Shown in pieces: positions 27,381-38,139 of a DNA stretch of 64,000 bases. The notes beneath the pieces were generated by a model. It was not told the DNA's origin, did no database searches, and was given only the letters and a program-made list of their open reading frames with translations. Positions within the stretch are counted from its first letter, which is position 1; the number at the start of each line of letters is the position of its first letter. The translations under genes were made by a program, and so were the position numbers. Source of the stretch: Geobacter sp. (GTDB lineage: Bacteria > Desulfobacterota > Desulfuromonadia > Geobacterales > DSM-12255); NCBI GenBank assembly GCA_009684525.1, contig WKKR01000003.1, forward strand, positions 473,505 through 537,504, given 5' to 3'.

Positions 27381-27429
27381 TTCGGCTGTTGGGAACGCCT
27401 GACACTCTCTGAAACGAGGCACTCACTCC

Positions 27430-30400
27430 ATGATCCTCTCGGATGTATCCATAAAACGGCCGATCTTTGCCACGGTGCTGATGCTGGCGCTCGTGACCCT
27501 CGGGATCTTTTCCTACAAGCGGCTTGCCGTGGAGATGTTCCCCAACGTGGAATTCCCGCTGATCTCGGTGGTGACCACCTTTTCCGGCGCCAGCCCGGAG
27601 ACGGTGGAGCGGGAGGTGTCGAAGCGGATCGAGGACTCGGTGAACCAGATCGCCGGGGTGAAGCATGTCTTTTCCACCTCCCGCGAGGGGGTCTCCACGG
27701 TCATGATCCAGTTCCAGCTGGAACAGAGGGTCAATGACTGCGCCCAGGAGGTGCGGGCAAAGATCGGGTCGATCCGCGGCAACCTCCCCGAGGGGATCGA
27801 CGAGCCGATCATCCAGAAACTCGATTTCAATGCCGCGCCGGTCGCCGCGCTGGCGGTGCAGTCCAGCTCCCTCTCGCCGCGCGAGCTGACGACCCTGGTG
27901 GAGAAGCGGATCAAGAAGCGCTTCGAGAGCGTTGCCGGGGTCGGCAAGGTGGACATGGTCGGCGGCCAGAAGCGGGAGATCAATGTGGACCTCGACCCGG
28001 TGCGGCTGGACAGCCTGGGGCTCGGCGCCAACGACGTGGTGGGGGGTATCAGGTCGGAAAACACCAATACCCCGCTGGGGCGATTGACCAGGGGGACGGC
28101 CGAATATCCGCTCCGGATCGACGGCAAGCCGGACCACGCCGAAGGGTATCGCCGGATGGTCATTGCCCAGCGCGAAGGGCGCCCCCTGACCCTCGGCGAG
28201 GTGGCCCTGGTGACCGATGGGGTGGAGGAGAAGCGGAAACTGGCCCTGGTGAACGGCAAGCCCGCCATCGGCCTCGACGTCTACAAGCAATCGGGCGGTA
28301 ACGAGGTCGAGCTGGTGGATGCGGTGAAAAAGACCATGGCAAAGGTGCAGCAGGAGCTGCCGCCAGGCGTTTCCCTCTCCATGGTCCGCGACGGCACCAT
28401 CATGACCCGGGAGTCGCTGGCCGACGTGGAGGAGACGCTGATCATCGGCGGCATCCTGACAGTGCTGATCGTCTTTTGCTTCATCAACTCCTGGCGCTCC
28501 ACGGTCATCACCGGGGTGACGCTTCCCATCTCGGTCATCTCCGCCTTTATCGTCATGAACGCCATGGGGATGACCCTCAACGTCATGACCCTGATGGCGC
28601 TGTCGCTCTCCATCGGCATGCTGATCGACGATGCCATCGTGGTCCGGGAGAACATCGTCCGCCACCTGGAGATGGGGAAGGACCACCTGGAGGCGTCCCG
28701 CTTCGGCACCTCGGAGATCGGCCTGGCGGTCTTTGCCACTTCCCTGTCGATCATCGCCGTGTTCGTCCCGGTTGCCTACATGAAGGGGATCGTCGGCCGC
28801 TTCTTCTACCAGTTCGGCATCAGCGTCGCCTTTGCGGTGCTGGTCTCACTCTTTGTCTCCTTCACCCTCGACCCGATGCTGTCGTCGCGCTGGCACGACC
28901 CGTCCATCCACCTGCAGGGGAAACGGAAGGGGATCGCCCGTTGGCTGGAGCGGTTCAACGAACGGTTCGAGGCGATCGCGGACAGGTACCGCGGCGCCAT
29001 CGGCTGGGCGCTCGACCACCGCAAGACGGTCATGCTCTCTGCCCTGGCGGCGTTTATCGGCGGGATCGTCATCTTCGGCACCCTGGAATCCTCCTTCATG
29101 TCCAAGGAGGACAAGGGGGAGTTCCAGGTCTCGTTCAAGACCGCGCCCGACGCCTCCATGGCCGAGACCGAGGACCGGTTGCAGACCATCCTGGCTTCCC
29201 TGAAGGATATCCCCGAGATCGACCATACCTATGCCACCATCGGCGCCGGCGACAGCGGCACCGTGCGCGACGGGCTCGTCTACCTGAAGCTGACGGAGCG
29301 CGCAGAGCGGCAGCGCAACCAGTTTGTGCTGCAGCGGGAGGTGCGGCAACGGCTGCAGAAGATTGCCGGCATCACCTTTTCCATCGAGGAGGTGGGGCAG
29401 ATCGGCGGGGCGCAGAAGCCGCTCAACGTCAACCTGAAGGGTGACGATCTCGCCACGCTCAAACAGCTCGGCCTCCGGCTGAAGGAGGAGCTCTACAAGG
29501 TGCCGGGGATCGTCGATCTGGCGGTGACCCTGGAGCACGATATCCCGGAATACCGGCTCAAGGTCGACCGGGAAAAGGCGCTCTCCGCCGGGGTTTCGAC
29601 CAACGACATCGTGGGCGCCCTCGGCCGACTGGTGGGGGGGGAGGCGATCAGCACCTACGAGGACGAGGACGGCGATGCCGTGGATGTGCGGGTGCGGCTT
29701 CCCGAGGCGCTGCGACGCAATCCCGCCCAGGTGAGCGACCTGAAGGTCTCGGTCTCCGACGGCAACGGCGGGGTGAAGCTGGTTTCCCTGGCCAGCCTGG
29801 TTACGACGAGCGTTGCGACCTCACCCACCGAGATCAACCGGCGCGACCTGGCCCGCCAGGTCACGGTGACCGCCAACCTGGACGACCTGCCGATCGGCAC
29901 CGCAGTCAAGCATGTGGAGGCCGCCTCCAAGCGAATCGCCATGCCCCCAGGCTATTCTGTCAATCTCTCCGGCGAGGCCGAGGACATGGCCGAGTCGTTC
30001 GGCTACATGGCAGAATCGCTCCTCTTGGCGGTGATCTTCGTCTACCTGATCCTGGCGGCCCAGTTCGAGTCCTTCTTCGAGCCGCTGGCGATCATGCTGT
30101 CGCTCCCCCTCTCCATCGTCGGCATGGCAGGGATGCTCAAACTGACCGGCGACACGGTCAACATCATGTCGCTCATCGGCCTGATCATGCTGATGGGGCT
30201 GGTCACCAAGAACGCCATCCTGCTGGTGGATTATGCCAAGGTCCTGCAGCGGCGCGACGGCATGCAGCGGCGCGAGGCGGTGATCCTGGCCGGCAGGACG
30301 CGGCTCCGGCCGATCGTCATGACGACCCTGGCGATGATCTTCGGCATGATGCCGCTCTTTCTCGGCATCGGCGCCGGCGGGGAGGGGCGGGCGCCCATGG

Positions 30401-30528
30401 CGCGGGCCGTGGTCGGCGGACTGCTCACCTCGACCTTTCTCACCCTGCTGGTGGTACCGGTGATGTACACCTCTATGGACGATTTCGGCGCCTGGCTGAA
30501 GAGGAAATGGCGGAGGGAGCATGCCTGA
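27430..30528 (+). CDS. RND multidrug efflux pump, inner-membrane permease (HAE1/AcrB type)
   Basis: 1032 residues, full length. Twelve membrane helices in the 1+5/1+5 layout. N-terminal MILSDVSIKRPIFATVLMLA; porter-domain FSGASPETVEREVSKRIEDS; helix 4 with the proton-relay aspartates in LSIGMLIDDAIVVREN; C-terminal GLVTKNAILLVDYAK. Proton-driven export of hydrophobic compounds; the substrate is not deducible. Its last 8 bases overlap the pabBC gene. Confidence 0.95.
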   Translation: MILSDVSIKRPIFATVLMLALVTLGIFSYKRLAVEMFPNVEFPLISVVTTFSGASPETVEREVSKRIEDSVNQIAGVKHVFSTSREGVSTVMIQFQLEQRVNDCAQEVRAKIGSIRGNLPEGIDEPIIQKLDFNAAPVAALAVQSSSLSPRELTTLVEKRIKKRFESVAGVGKVDMVGGQKREINVDLDPVRLDSLGLGANDVVGGIRSENTNTPLGRLTRGTAEYPLRIDGKPDHAEGYRRMVIAQREGRPLTLGEVALVTDGVEEKRKLALVNGKPAIGLDVYKQSGGNEVELVDAVKKTMAKVQQELPPGVSLSMVRDGTIMTRESLADVEETLIIGGILTVLIVFCFINSWRSTVITGVTLPISVISAFIVMNAMGMTLNVMTLMALSLSIGMLIDDAIVVRENIVRHLEMGKDHLEASRFGTSEIGLAVFATSLSIIAVFVPVAYMKGIVGRFFYQFGISVAFAVLVSLFVSFTLDPMLSSRWHDPSIHLQGKRKGIARWLERFNERFEAIADRYRGAIGWALDHRKTVMLSALAAFIGGIVIFGTLESSFMSKEDKGEFQVSFKTAPDASMAETEDRLQTILASLKDIPEIDHTYATIGAGDSGTVRDGLVYLKLTERAERQRNQFVLQREVRQRLQKIAGITFSIEEVGQIGGAQKPLNVNLKGDDLATLKQLGLRLKEELYKVPGIVDLAVTLEHDIPEYRLKVDREKALSAGVSTNDIVGALGRLVGGEAISTYEDEDGDAVDVRVRLPEALRRNPAQVSDLKVSVSDGNGGVKLVSLASLVTTSVATSPTEINRRDLARQVTVTANLDDLPIGTAVKHVEAASKRIAMPPGYSVNLSGEAEDMAESFGYMAESLLLAVIFVYLILAAQFESFFEPLAIMLSLPLSIVGMAGMLKLTGDTVNIMSLIGLIMLMGLVTKNAILLVDYAKVLQRRDGMQRREAVILAGRTRLRPIVMTTLAMIFGMMPLFLGIGAGGEGRAPMARAVVGGLLTSTFLTLLVVPVMYTSMDDFGAWLKRKWRREHA

Positions 30529-32332
30529 CCGTTCTCCCGTCGTCCTGCTGGACTCCTCGGTTGGCGGCTCGTTCGGCGCTTCCTGGCGGTTTGAAGGCTA
30601 CCTGGGCACCCTGCAGGCCTGGGTGCCCGATGAAGTCCCGGGCGTCATCGCCGCCGCGGAGCGGGCTTCCCGCCGGGGGATGTATGCCGTGGGGTTCGTG
30701 GCCTACGAGGCAGCGTCAGCCTTCAATCCGGACCTGCCTGCGGTCCCACCGGCAGAAGGGTTGCCGCTTGCCTGGTTCGTACTCTACCGTGAGCGGAGAG
30801 CCGTATCGCCGGGGGAGGGGCTGCCAGGCGTGGCGCCGGACGTATCGGCTCTGGTGCCGCTGCTCGCCAGGCGCGACTATGGCGCTTCCGTCGGGAGGAT
30901 CAGGGACTACATCGCTGCCGGCGACTGCTACCAGGTCAATTACACCTTTCCGCTGGCCAGCTCGTTCCGGGGGGAGCCGCTGGCGCTCTACGGCCGGATT
31001 CTCCGGGCACAGCAGGCCTCCTTTTGTGCCTATCTGGACCTGGGTTCCCAGGTGATCGTTTCGGCCTCGCCGGAACTCTTCTGTGCCGTCAAAGATGGGC
31101 AGATTACCGCCTGCCCCATGAAGGGGACTGCTCCACGCGGCCGCTGGCCGGCCGAAGACCGGGAGATTGCCGCCCGGCTCAGGGAAGATCCCAAGGAGCG
31201 GGCGGAAAACCTGATGATCGTCGACCTGCTCCGCAACGACCTGGGGGTGGTTGCTAAAACCGGGACGGTGCAGGTCGAATCGCTGTTCGACGTGGAGGCC
31301 TATCCCACGCTTCATCAGCTTACCTCGCGCATCACGGCCCGGCTTCGGCCCGGCATCGGGCTGGTGGAGATCTTCGAGGCGCTCTTCCCCTGCGGCTCGA
31401 TCACCGGCGCCCCGAAGCGGCGGAGCATGCAGATCATCGCCGAGCTGGAGCGGGAGCCGCGCGGGGTCTACTGTGGCGCCATCGGCGTCGTCTCCCCCGG
31501 TGGCGAAGCCGTTTTCAGCGTGGCGATCCGCACCCTGGTGCTGGACAGGAAGAGCGGCCGGGTCAGGCTGGGGGTGGGGAGCGGCATCACCTGGGATGCC
31601 TCGCCGGATGCCGAATACGCCGAGTGCCTGCTCAAGGCCGGCTTTCTCCGTCGGGATACGGACGATTTCCGGCTCATCGAAACGCTCCGGCTGGAGGACG
31701 GCAGGTATGCACTGCTCGACCGGCATCTGCAGCGTCTTGCCGAGTCGGCCGCCTATTTCCGCTTCCCGTGCACCATCGAACAGGTCCGTATGCTTCTTGA
31801 GACCCATGCCGAAAGACACCGGGAGACCTGCAAGGTGCGTCTCCTTCTCGACCGGGACGGCACGGTCACGCTTTCGTCCGAGCCCCTGGCGGACGAGCCG
31901 GAGCGGATGCTGACGGTGGCGCTGGCCAGGGAGCGGTCGGATTCGGGCGACCCGTTCCGCTATCACAAGACCACCCGCCGCGACCTGTTCGAACGGGCCA
32001 TGAGCGACCACCCCGGCTGCGACGAGGTGCTGTTTTGCAACGAGCGGGGGGAGCTGACCGAAGGGACCTACCACACAATCGTGCTCCGGATCGACGGCGA
32101 GCTGCTGACCCCCCCTCTTGCCTGTGGCCTGCTGGCGGGGACCCAGCGCCAGGAGCTCCTGGCGCTGGGAGAGGTCAGGGAGCGGCTGCTCCATGAAGAC
32201 GACCTCTGGCGGGCCGATGAGATCTGGCTGGTCAACTCGGTGCGGGGCTGGCGCCGCGGCAGGGTGCAGCCGCAGCCACCCTGGTGCGCCGGGGCGGGAA
32301 ACACCACAAATCCGGAAGGAGTGAGTGCATGA
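30521..32332 (+). CDS. pabB: Fused aminodeoxychorismate synthase component I and 4-amino-4-deoxychorismate lyase
   Basis: 603 residues in two domains. Residues about 1-370 are a PabB-type chorismate-utilising enzyme (AGDCYQVNYTFPL, ACPMKGTAPRG, NLMIVDLLRNDLG, GSITGAPKRRSM). Residues about 380-590 are a fold-type IV PLP lyase, PabC-like (ALLDRHLQRLAESAAYFRF, YHKTTRRDLFERA with the PLP lysine, CDEVLFCNERGELTEGTYHTI). Together they give 4-aminobenzoate for folate. The glutamine amidotransferase PabA is not nearby. It lies between pump and TolC genes with 8- and 4-base overlaps. Confidence 0.92.
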   Translation: MPDRSPVVLLDSSVGGSFGASWRFEGYLGTLQAWVPDEVPGVIAAAERASRRGMYAVGFVAYEAASAFNPDLPAVPPAEGLPLAWFVLYRERRAVSPGEGLPGVAPDVSALVPLLARRDYGASVGRIRDYIAAGDCYQVNYTFPLASSFRGEPLALYGRILRAQQASFCAYLDLGSQVIVSASPELFCAVKDGQITACPMKGTAPRGRWPAEDREIAARLREDPKERAENLMIVDLLRNDLGVVAKTGTVQVESLFDVEAYPTLHQLTSRITARLRPGIGLVEIFEALFPCGSITGAPKRRSMQIIAELEREPRGVYCGAIGVVSPGGEAVFSVAIRTLVLDRKSGRVRLGVGSGITWDASPDAEYAECLLKAGFLRRDTDDFRLIETLRLEDGRYALLDRHLQRLAESAAYFRFPCTIEQVRMLLETHAERHRETCKVRLLLDRDGTVTLSSEPLADEPERMLTVALARERSDSGDPFRYHKTTRRDLFERAMSDHPGCDEVLFCNERGELTEGTYHTIVLRIDGELLTPPLACGLLAGTQRQELLALGEVRERLLHEDDLWRADEIWLVNSVRGWRRGRVQPQPPWCAGAGNTTNPEGVSA

Positions 32333-33687
32333 TCCCCATGACGGGATACGGGATAGTGACGAATCGAGGCCATGGCCGCTGTTTCACCCGCCTTGCAAGG
32401 GGCGGGGCCTTTGTCGTCGTGCTCTTTCTGGTGTGGATGGTTCCTGCAACGTCACAGGCAAGAGAGATGCGGGTGCTGACCCTTGACGATGCCCTTGCCA
32501 TTGCCAGGGAAAAGAACCGGGACATCCAGAAGGCTCATGAATATGGCAACAGCGTCCGGGGAAAGTACGTGGAAGAGCGGTCGGCAGCGCTTCCCCAGCT
32601 TTCGCTGAACGGTTCCGCCACGCTCGGCAAGGATGAGAGCCAGCAAGCGTTTTACGGCAAGGCGCCGGAGCAGTACAGCCGGGTCGTGGATCTCACCCTG
32701 GAGCAGCCGCTCTATACCTGGGGCAAGGTGAGCGCCGCCATCCGGGCTGCGGAGGTGGGGCTGAAGACCGCCGACGAACAACTCCGCCTGGCACGGCAGG
32801 CAGCCCAGCGGGATGTTTCGGTTGCCTTCTACGATATTCTCTTGGCCAAGGAGCTGCACCGCCTGGCCGTGCAGAATCACGAACAGAAGAGCCGCCACCG
32901 GGACGAGGCTCATCGCAAGCTGGCAGCAGGGGTTGCCACCGACTACGACGTGCTGGCAGCCGATGTGGCAGTGGAGAATGCCCGTCCCGAGGTGATCAGG
33001 AGCGAGAACCAGGTCCGGGTTGCGCGGGAACGGCTCCGGTTCCTGCTGGCCATCGACGATGGCGAGGTCGATGCGGCCGGCACCCTGGAGTCCCGGATCT
33101 CGCCGCCGCCTGCCTATACGGATGCCTTGAACAGTGCCCGTGACAGAAGGCCCGAACTGGCCGATCTCCGCCACCGGATCGGCATCTATGAGGAGCTGGT
33201 GACCATTGCGGATGCCGACAACAAGCCGCGGCTCGACCTGAAGGGGGGAGCGGGCTGGCATCATCTCGACGTCGACGGCACACGGGATGACGGCGCTGCC
33301 TGGGATATCGGCGTCTACCTTACCTTCCCCTTTTTCGACGGCCTCAAGACCTCGGGCCGGGTTCAGCAGGCCCGCAGCGACCTGGCCACCCGGCAGATCG
33401 AGGAGAAAAAGCTCCTGGACGAGATTTCCCTGGAGGTCCGCAATGCGGTGAACAGCGTCAGGGAGGCGACGGAGATCGTTGCGGCACTGGGGGGTACGGT
33501 GCGCCAGGCCGAGCGGTTGCTGCAGATGGCGGAAAAGGGGTACGAATACGGGGTCAAGATCCGCCTGGAGGTGGAGGATGCCCAGCTGAACCTGCTCCAG
33601 GCGCAGAGCAACCTGGCGCGCGCCCGGCGCGACTACCTGTCGGCGCAGGTCAACATGGACTGGACCATGGGGCGTCTGGGCGAATAG
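32329..33687 (+). CDS. TolC-family outer-membrane efflux protein
   Basis: 452 residues. Signal peptide near GGAFVVVLFLVWMVPATSQA, then LTLDDALAIAREKNRDIQKA, the usual OEP opening, and two repeats of long helical and short beta segments (QPLYTWGKVSAAIRAAEVGL; KAGAGWHHLD-type strand; FPFFDGLKTSGRVQQARSDL). The outer-membrane channel of the tripartite pump encoded upstream. ATG 32329 shares ATGA with the pabBC stop; AAGGAG is upstream. Confidence 0.92.
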   Translation: MIPMTGYGIVTNRGHGRCFTRLARGGAFVVVLFLVWMVPATSQAREMRVLTLDDALAIAREKNRDIQKAHEYGNSVRGKYVEERSAALPQLSLNGSATLGKDESQQAFYGKAPEQYSRVVDLTLEQPLYTWGKVSAAIRAAEVGLKTADEQLRLARQAAQRDVSVAFYDILLAKELHRLAVQNHEQKSRHRDEAHRKLAAGVATDYDVLAADVAVENARPEVIRSENQVRVARERLRFLLAIDDGEVDAAGTLESRISPPPAYTDALNSARDRRPELADLRHRIGIYEELVTIADADNKPRLDLKGGAGWHHLDVDGTRDDGAAWDIGVYLTFPFFDGLKTSGRVQQARSDLATRQIEEKKLLDEISLEVRNAVNSVREATEIVAALGGTVRQAERLLQMAEKGYEYGVKIRLEVEDAQLNLLQAQSNLARARRDYLSAQVNMDWTMGRLGE

Positions 33688-33704
33688 ACCGGCTGTTTAC
33701 GGAT

Positions 33705-34352
33705 CTATTCGAGCACGACGTTGCAAAGCGAAGGGGCGGGGGACGCCGCTGATGTGGAGATCCTCCGGCCGATCTGAGGGGGAGGAACTATCTGCACCCG
33801 TTCCCGCTCGGAAATCAGGGCTAGCCCTTGGGTCTGCCGATGGGAAAAGACGATGTCCGCTACCTGGCGAACCGGATTGCGGTTGTGGATGGTATGGGCA
33901 TGAACGGTGCTGTTGTAGCGGGCAAGGGCACTGTTGAGCATGGTTTCGTTCTCGTCGATCCGGTTGTGGAGTCTCTTGAACCGGCTGTCGCGCATCAGCT
34001 GCGGATAGAGTTCCGGGGTGGCGACCAGACGCGCCAGCGCATCGGTCAGTTCCGAATGCTGTTCCATGAAGGTGGCAACTGTGACCTGGTTATCGGGCAG
34101 GGTGACGGGAAGTTTGCCAAGGGCGTTGCGGTATGCCGATTGCAGCCGGGAGATCTCCGGGGCATCGCCTGCCCTGTTCCGGGCAGCGGCAAGGTAGGGC
34201 CCGATCAGGGCGACCCGTTGCTGCGAGAGGGCGGCAACCTGTTGCCAGGCTTCGGTAGTGGCGTTGTCTCCCTGCGGGTCGCGGTCGCCGGCACATGTTG
34301 CTGCAGCAATGGCGATGATGGCAATGACCGGGAGCAGTATCCACCGGCGCAT
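33705..34352 (-). CDS. LemA family protein
   Basis: 215 residues. N-terminal hydrophobic anchor with a possible lipobox (AIAAATCAG). The LemA core is recognisable: AWQQVAALSQQRVALIGPYL, SRLQSAYRNALGKLPVTLPD, RFKRLHNRIDENETMLNSAL and ARYNSTVHAHTI; the family normally reads AVRDYN in that last place. Function of LemA proteins is unclear. Convergent with tolC. The C-terminal 50 residues extend past the usual end. Confidence 0.8.
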   Translation of the reverse strand: MRRWILLPVIAIIAIAAATCAGDRDPQGDNATTEAWQQVAALSQQRVALIGPYLAAARNRAGDAPEISRLQSAYRNALGKLPVTLPDNQVTVATFMEQHSELTDALARLVATPELYPQLMRDSRFKRLHNRIDENETMLNSALARYNSTVHAHTIHNRNPVRQVADIVFSHRQTQGLALISERERVQIVPPPQIGRRISTSAASPAPSLCNVVLE

Positions 34353-34577
34353 CGGGTCCTCCTCTGGATTGCATAGTTGATTACTGTAGAATAATTAAAA
34401 TATTGTAAGCAATAATTGTTCCAGGTACATGGCTAACTGGAGTACTATGCGGAAACCAGTTTTGCACAAAGCTGCCGATGGTTCTCCCGTGGCTGCTCAT
34501 GAGAAAACTGATGACATAATCTTCAGTTTTCAGCGGGAGTATGGCGGTGTTCGGTTGCGATTGCGCGGAGGATGAGG

Positions 34578-35573
34578 ATGCAGCGGGGAAAACCGGCAAA
34601 GAGATATTCACAGGCGTCGCGGGTCCATGACATCATCCGTCTCATCGAGGCGCGGCATGGCATGACCATCGACGAGCTCGCCGAAGAGACCGGCGTGACC
34701 CGGCGGACCATCCACCGGGACCTGAACGTGGTCCACGAGGCAGGCTACCCGCTGGTCTCCGAATGGGAAAACAGCAACAAGGTCTACCGCTTCCTGACCC
34801 GTTTCAAGGACGTGCCACCCATCAGCTTTACCCTGCAGGAACTGGCGACGCTCTACTTTCTCCGCGGCCAGGCAGAGGTGTTCCAAGGGACGCCGTTCGA
34901 CGGGGAGATCGGCTCGATCTTCCGCAAGATCAGGTCGGTTCTGCCGCCGCGCTATGCGGCACACCTGGAGCGGATCTCCGGCTGTGCGCTCCCCCTGCTC
35001 CAGGGGCGCCACGACTATTCGTCCCATGCGGAACTGCTCGGCCAGCTGAGGGATGCCCTGATCCACCAGCAGAGACTCTCCATCCGCTATACCCCGCCGG
35101 GAAGGCAACGGCCGACGGCATACCTGGTCGATCCGTACACGCTGATCTTTTACAAGGGAGGGCTCTACCTGCTGGCATATGCCCATAACCGGAAGGCGCT
35201 CAGGACCTTTGCCGTGGAGCGGATCGGCAGCGTCAGGGTGGAGCAGGAGCGCTTCGAGCTGCCGCCCGATTATAGCCCGGAAGAGCGGCTGAAGGGGGCG
35301 TTCGGGATCGTGGCCGAGCCTGCCATGGAGGTCTCGGCCCGGTTTTCGCCCCTGGTTGCCCATGCGGTGCGCGGCCGGCTCTGGCACCCGAGCCAGCGTA
35401 TAACGGACGGTGACGATGGCAGTGTTGTTCTGACCTTTTCTGCGGGAGGGAAGATGGAGATCCTTGCCTGGCTGCTCTCCTATGGCGAACATGTGGAGGT
35501 GCTGGCCCCGACAGGGCTCCGGCAGGAGGTTGAAGAGATCGTGGCGCGCATGGAGAAGATCTACGGGGGGTAG
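34578..35573 (+). CDS. WYL-domain transcriptional regulator (DeoR-type HTH)
   Basis: 331 residues. N-terminal winged helix: ASRVHDIIRLIEARHGMTID and ELAEETGVTRRTIHRDLNVV. Middle WYL domain: RLSIRYTPPGRQRPTAYLVD and PYTLIFYKGGLYLLAY (here FYKGGLYL in place of WYL), then RTFAVERIGSVRV. C-terminal WCX domain. WYL proteins sense ligands, often nucleic acid or nucleotides, and many regulate DNA-damage or defence genes; the target is not evident here. ATG 34578 preferred because GGAG lies at proper distance. Confidence 0.88.
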   Translation: MQRGKPAKRYSQASRVHDIIRLIEARHGMTIDELAEETGVTRRTIHRDLNVVHEAGYPLVSEWENSNKVYRFLTRFKDVPPISFTLQELATLYFLRGQAEVFQGTPFDGEIGSIFRKIRSVLPPRYAAHLERISGCALPLLQGRHDYSSHAELLGQLRDALIHQQRLSIRYTPPGRQRPTAYLVDPYTLIFYKGGLYLLAYAHNRKALRTFAVERIGSVRVEQERFELPPDYSPEERLKGAFGIVAEPAMEVSARFSPLVAHAVRGRLWHPSQRITDGDDGSVVLTFSAGGKMEILAWLLSYGEHVEVLAPTGLRQEVEEIVARMEKIYGG

Positions 35574-35666
35574 TTGCAGGAAGGCAGATAAACGAAGGGG
35601 GCACTGACCTTTACGGCCCGTACCCCCTTGCCCGGCAACAGGTTACAGCAGCTGAACCATGGCGGG

Positions 35667-38114
35667 TCAGACCTTGAACCAGCCGACCATGCCGTTGAGT
35701 TCGAGGGCCAGCTGGGAGAGGTCGCCGGAGGAGCGCTGGATGTCGGCAAAGGAGTTTTTCAGCTCCCTGGTGACGGCGGAGATCTGCTCCATGTTGCGGG
35801 AGATGTCCTCGCTGGTGGAGGACTGCTCCTCGGCGGCAACGGCGATCCGCTGTACCATGTCGGTCACCTGGCTGACGCAGTTGACGATCTCGTCGATGGA
35901 CGACAGGGTCCGGTTGACATGGTCAAGGACAGAGCTCACCGAATCCCGCTCGTCCTTCATGAAGGTTACCGATTCGGCAACGCTCCCCTGCATCTGCCGA
36001 ACGGTCTTTGCGATATCTTCGGTGGCAGATGTGGTCTTCTCCGCCAGCGCCCTTACTTCGTCGGCAACCACGGCAAAGCCCCTCCCCATGTCGCCGGCAC
36101 GGGCCGCCTCGATGGCTGCATTCAGGGCCAGGAGATTGGTCTGATCGGCAATATCCTTGATCAGCGTGACAACGTTATTGATCTCGTCGGACTGTTGCCC
36201 CAGGGATTCCACCTTGGCAGCAGACTCTTTGACGGTCTCGGCGAACTTGTTCAGCTCCTGCACGGTGGTATGCATGGCCTCCTTGCCATCGTCGGCGATC
36301 TTTTTCATCCTGTCGGCTGCCGTGGCGGTGTCCGAGGCGTTCCTGGCCACATCCATGGTGGTCTGGGTCATCTCCGTCATGGCAGCGGCCGATTGCTCGA
36401 CCCGGCTGTTCTGGTCCTCTGCGCCCCGCTCCAGGGCATTGGAGGTGGCTGACAGCTCCTCCGAGCTGCTGGCGAGGCTCTGGGTCGCATCCTTGATCTT
36501 GCCGACAATCCCCTGCAGGTTGTCGACCATGGTCCCCATGGACGACTGTACCTTACCCACCTCGTCATTGCTGCTTTTGTCCAGGTGGAGGGAAAGGTCC
36601 CCCTTGGCCACCTGCTCGGCCGCACCGATCAGCTGGTTGAGAGGGTGGGCAATGGACCGGTAGATCCAGGCGCCGAAGAGGATGCCGAACAGGATGGCGC
36701 CGATGCCGATGGCGGCGATCAGGGTGATGCTGAAGCGGACCATGCGGTTGACGGTTGCAACCGCCTTCTCCTGGTCACCCTGGGCGATGCTGACGGTCTT
36801 CTTCCCTTTTTCCGCCTGTTGTGCCACGACCTCGCGGAGCTTCTTCGCCGCTTCGCCCGCCTTGGCGACCATGTCCAGCCGATTGTGCAGCTTGGCGATG
36901 ACTCCGTCCTTGACGAACAGGAGGTTGGCTATGGCTCCGAGTGCCGTGTCGGCGCCCCGGAGCAGGGCTGCCTCCTGGCGGGCGTTCAGTTTGGTCAGGG
37001 TCTTTCCCAATTCTCCTTTGACTGTGCCAATGCGGCCATAAACCCCTTTCAGCTCGGCTTCCACGGCATCGATCTCTTTCGGCGTTTCGCTGGTGAACAG
37101 TCGCGAGGCCAGACCTTCCACATTGAAACCGAGGGAGACGAGTTCCGAATTGCCGGCCAGCACGCTGGTCGCCAGGGTGGAATTACCGAAGATCGTCCCC
37201 TGGCGTTTGGTTTCGTCGTTGAAACGGGAGGTGGCCATGGCTGCCTCCTGCTCGACAGCCAGGACGATGGCATTGAGCCGTTCGGTTATGTCGGACTGCA
37301 GGGTATCGCGGGAGGCGGTATCGGCACCGGCCTGGCCCACCAGGGCGGTCTGGAGCTTGATATATTCGGGGATCTTCTGGCTGAGAGCCTTGATGTCGCC
37401 GGCAAGGGAGGGCTGGGTTTTCAGGTAGTCATTCTGCAGTGCCTTGCTCATTGAGGAGTTGCATTTTCCCTGGGCGATCAGCACCCCCTTCTTGCTTTGC
37501 GCCTTCTGGACCTCCATGAAACCGAGCTGGAAGTCCTTGAGGGTGAGTTTCAGCTGCTCGATGTTTCTCACTCCTGCAGAGATGCTGTTCATGCTGCCGA
37601 GCGACTTGGTGTAGGAGGTGGCCGAACTGGTCTGCAGTCCCTTGATCTTGGCGTCGAGCTGTTTGAGCCGTCCGGTTGCCTCGCGTAGTTTTTCCGCAAT
37701 GATCTTTCCGGCAGAATCGGCGGCTTCATCCGCCTTCAACCGGCCGTCGCTGACGGAATACAGCTCCGTGGCTATGGCAGAGAGATCATTGTAGGCCTCC
37801 ATCTTGTCGCCGGAGAGTTCTTCCAGGGCTGCCTGGCTCGATTTCACCTCGGCTAGGGATTTTTCCGCCTCGCTCCGGTTTGCCCGGTATTCATCGGCAT
37901 TCCGCGAGGTGCCGACCTTCAGGAGGTCGGTGGCCGTGCTCTGCAGCGACCGTTGGAACTCAACCGTCCGCATCTGGTAGGGAGTGCTCCGTTGGGTCAG
38001 GTAGGTCAGCTTGCTTTTCACTGACGACATGCCGATGATACTGGCAATGGCAACAGCCGCAATGATCAGGATGACGATCACCACGTTCATGGTCAGTTTT
38101 GTTTTTATGGTCAT
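35667..38114 (-). CDS. Methyl-accepting chemotaxis protein with large periplasmic helical domain
   Basis: 815 residues. TM1 at about 9-30 ([19 protein letters not shown]), a periplasmic region to about residue 455 that is mostly helical, TM2 near 458-482 ([24 protein letters not shown]), HAMP, then a signalling domain with the conserved hairpin [20 protein letters not shown] and [20 protein letters not shown]. No C-terminal CheR-tether pentapeptide. Encoded 25 bases after the last of three binding-protein genes, so it may read their ligand-bound state. Confidence 0.93.
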   Translation of the reverse strand: MTIKTKLTMNVVIVILIIAAVAIASIIGMSSVKSKLTYLTQRSTPYQMRTVEFQRSLQSTATDLLKVGTSRNADEYRANRSEAEKSLAEVKSSQAALEELSGDKMEAYNDLSAIATELYSVSDGRLKADEAADSAGKIIAEKLREATGRLKQLDAKIKGLQTSSATSYTKSLGSMNSISAGVRNIEQLKLTLKDFQLGFMEVQKAQSKKGVLIAQGKCNSSMSKALQNDYLKTQPSLAGDIKALSQKIPEYIKLQTALVGQAGADTASRDTLQSDITERLNAIVLAVEQEAAMATSRFNDETKRQGTIFGNSTLATSVLAGNSELVSLGFNVEGLASRLFTSETPKEIDAVEAELKGVYGRIGTVKGELGKTLTKLNARQEAALLRGADTALGAIANLLFVKDGVIAKLHNRLDMVAKAGEAAKKLREVVAQQAEKGKKTVSIAQGDQEKAVATVNRMVRFSITLIAAIGIGAILFGILFGAWIYRSIAHPLNQLIGAAEQVAKGDLSLHLDKSSNDEVGKVQSSMGTMVDNLQGIVGKIKDATQSLASSSEELSATSNALERGAEDQNSRVEQSAAAMTEMTQTTMDVARNASDTATAADRMKKIADDGKEAMHTTVQELNKFAETVKESAAKVESLGQQSDEINNVVTLIKDIADQTNLLALNAAIEAARAGDMGRGFAVVADEVRALAEKTTSATEDIAKTVRQMQGSVAESVTFMKDERDSVSSVLDHVNRTLSSIDEIVNCVSQVTDMVQRIAVAAEEQSSTSEDISRNMEQISAVTRELKNSFADIQRSSGDLSQLALELNGMVGWFKV

Positions 38115-38139
38115 GATTCTTTTCCTTGGCTCTTGCTGA

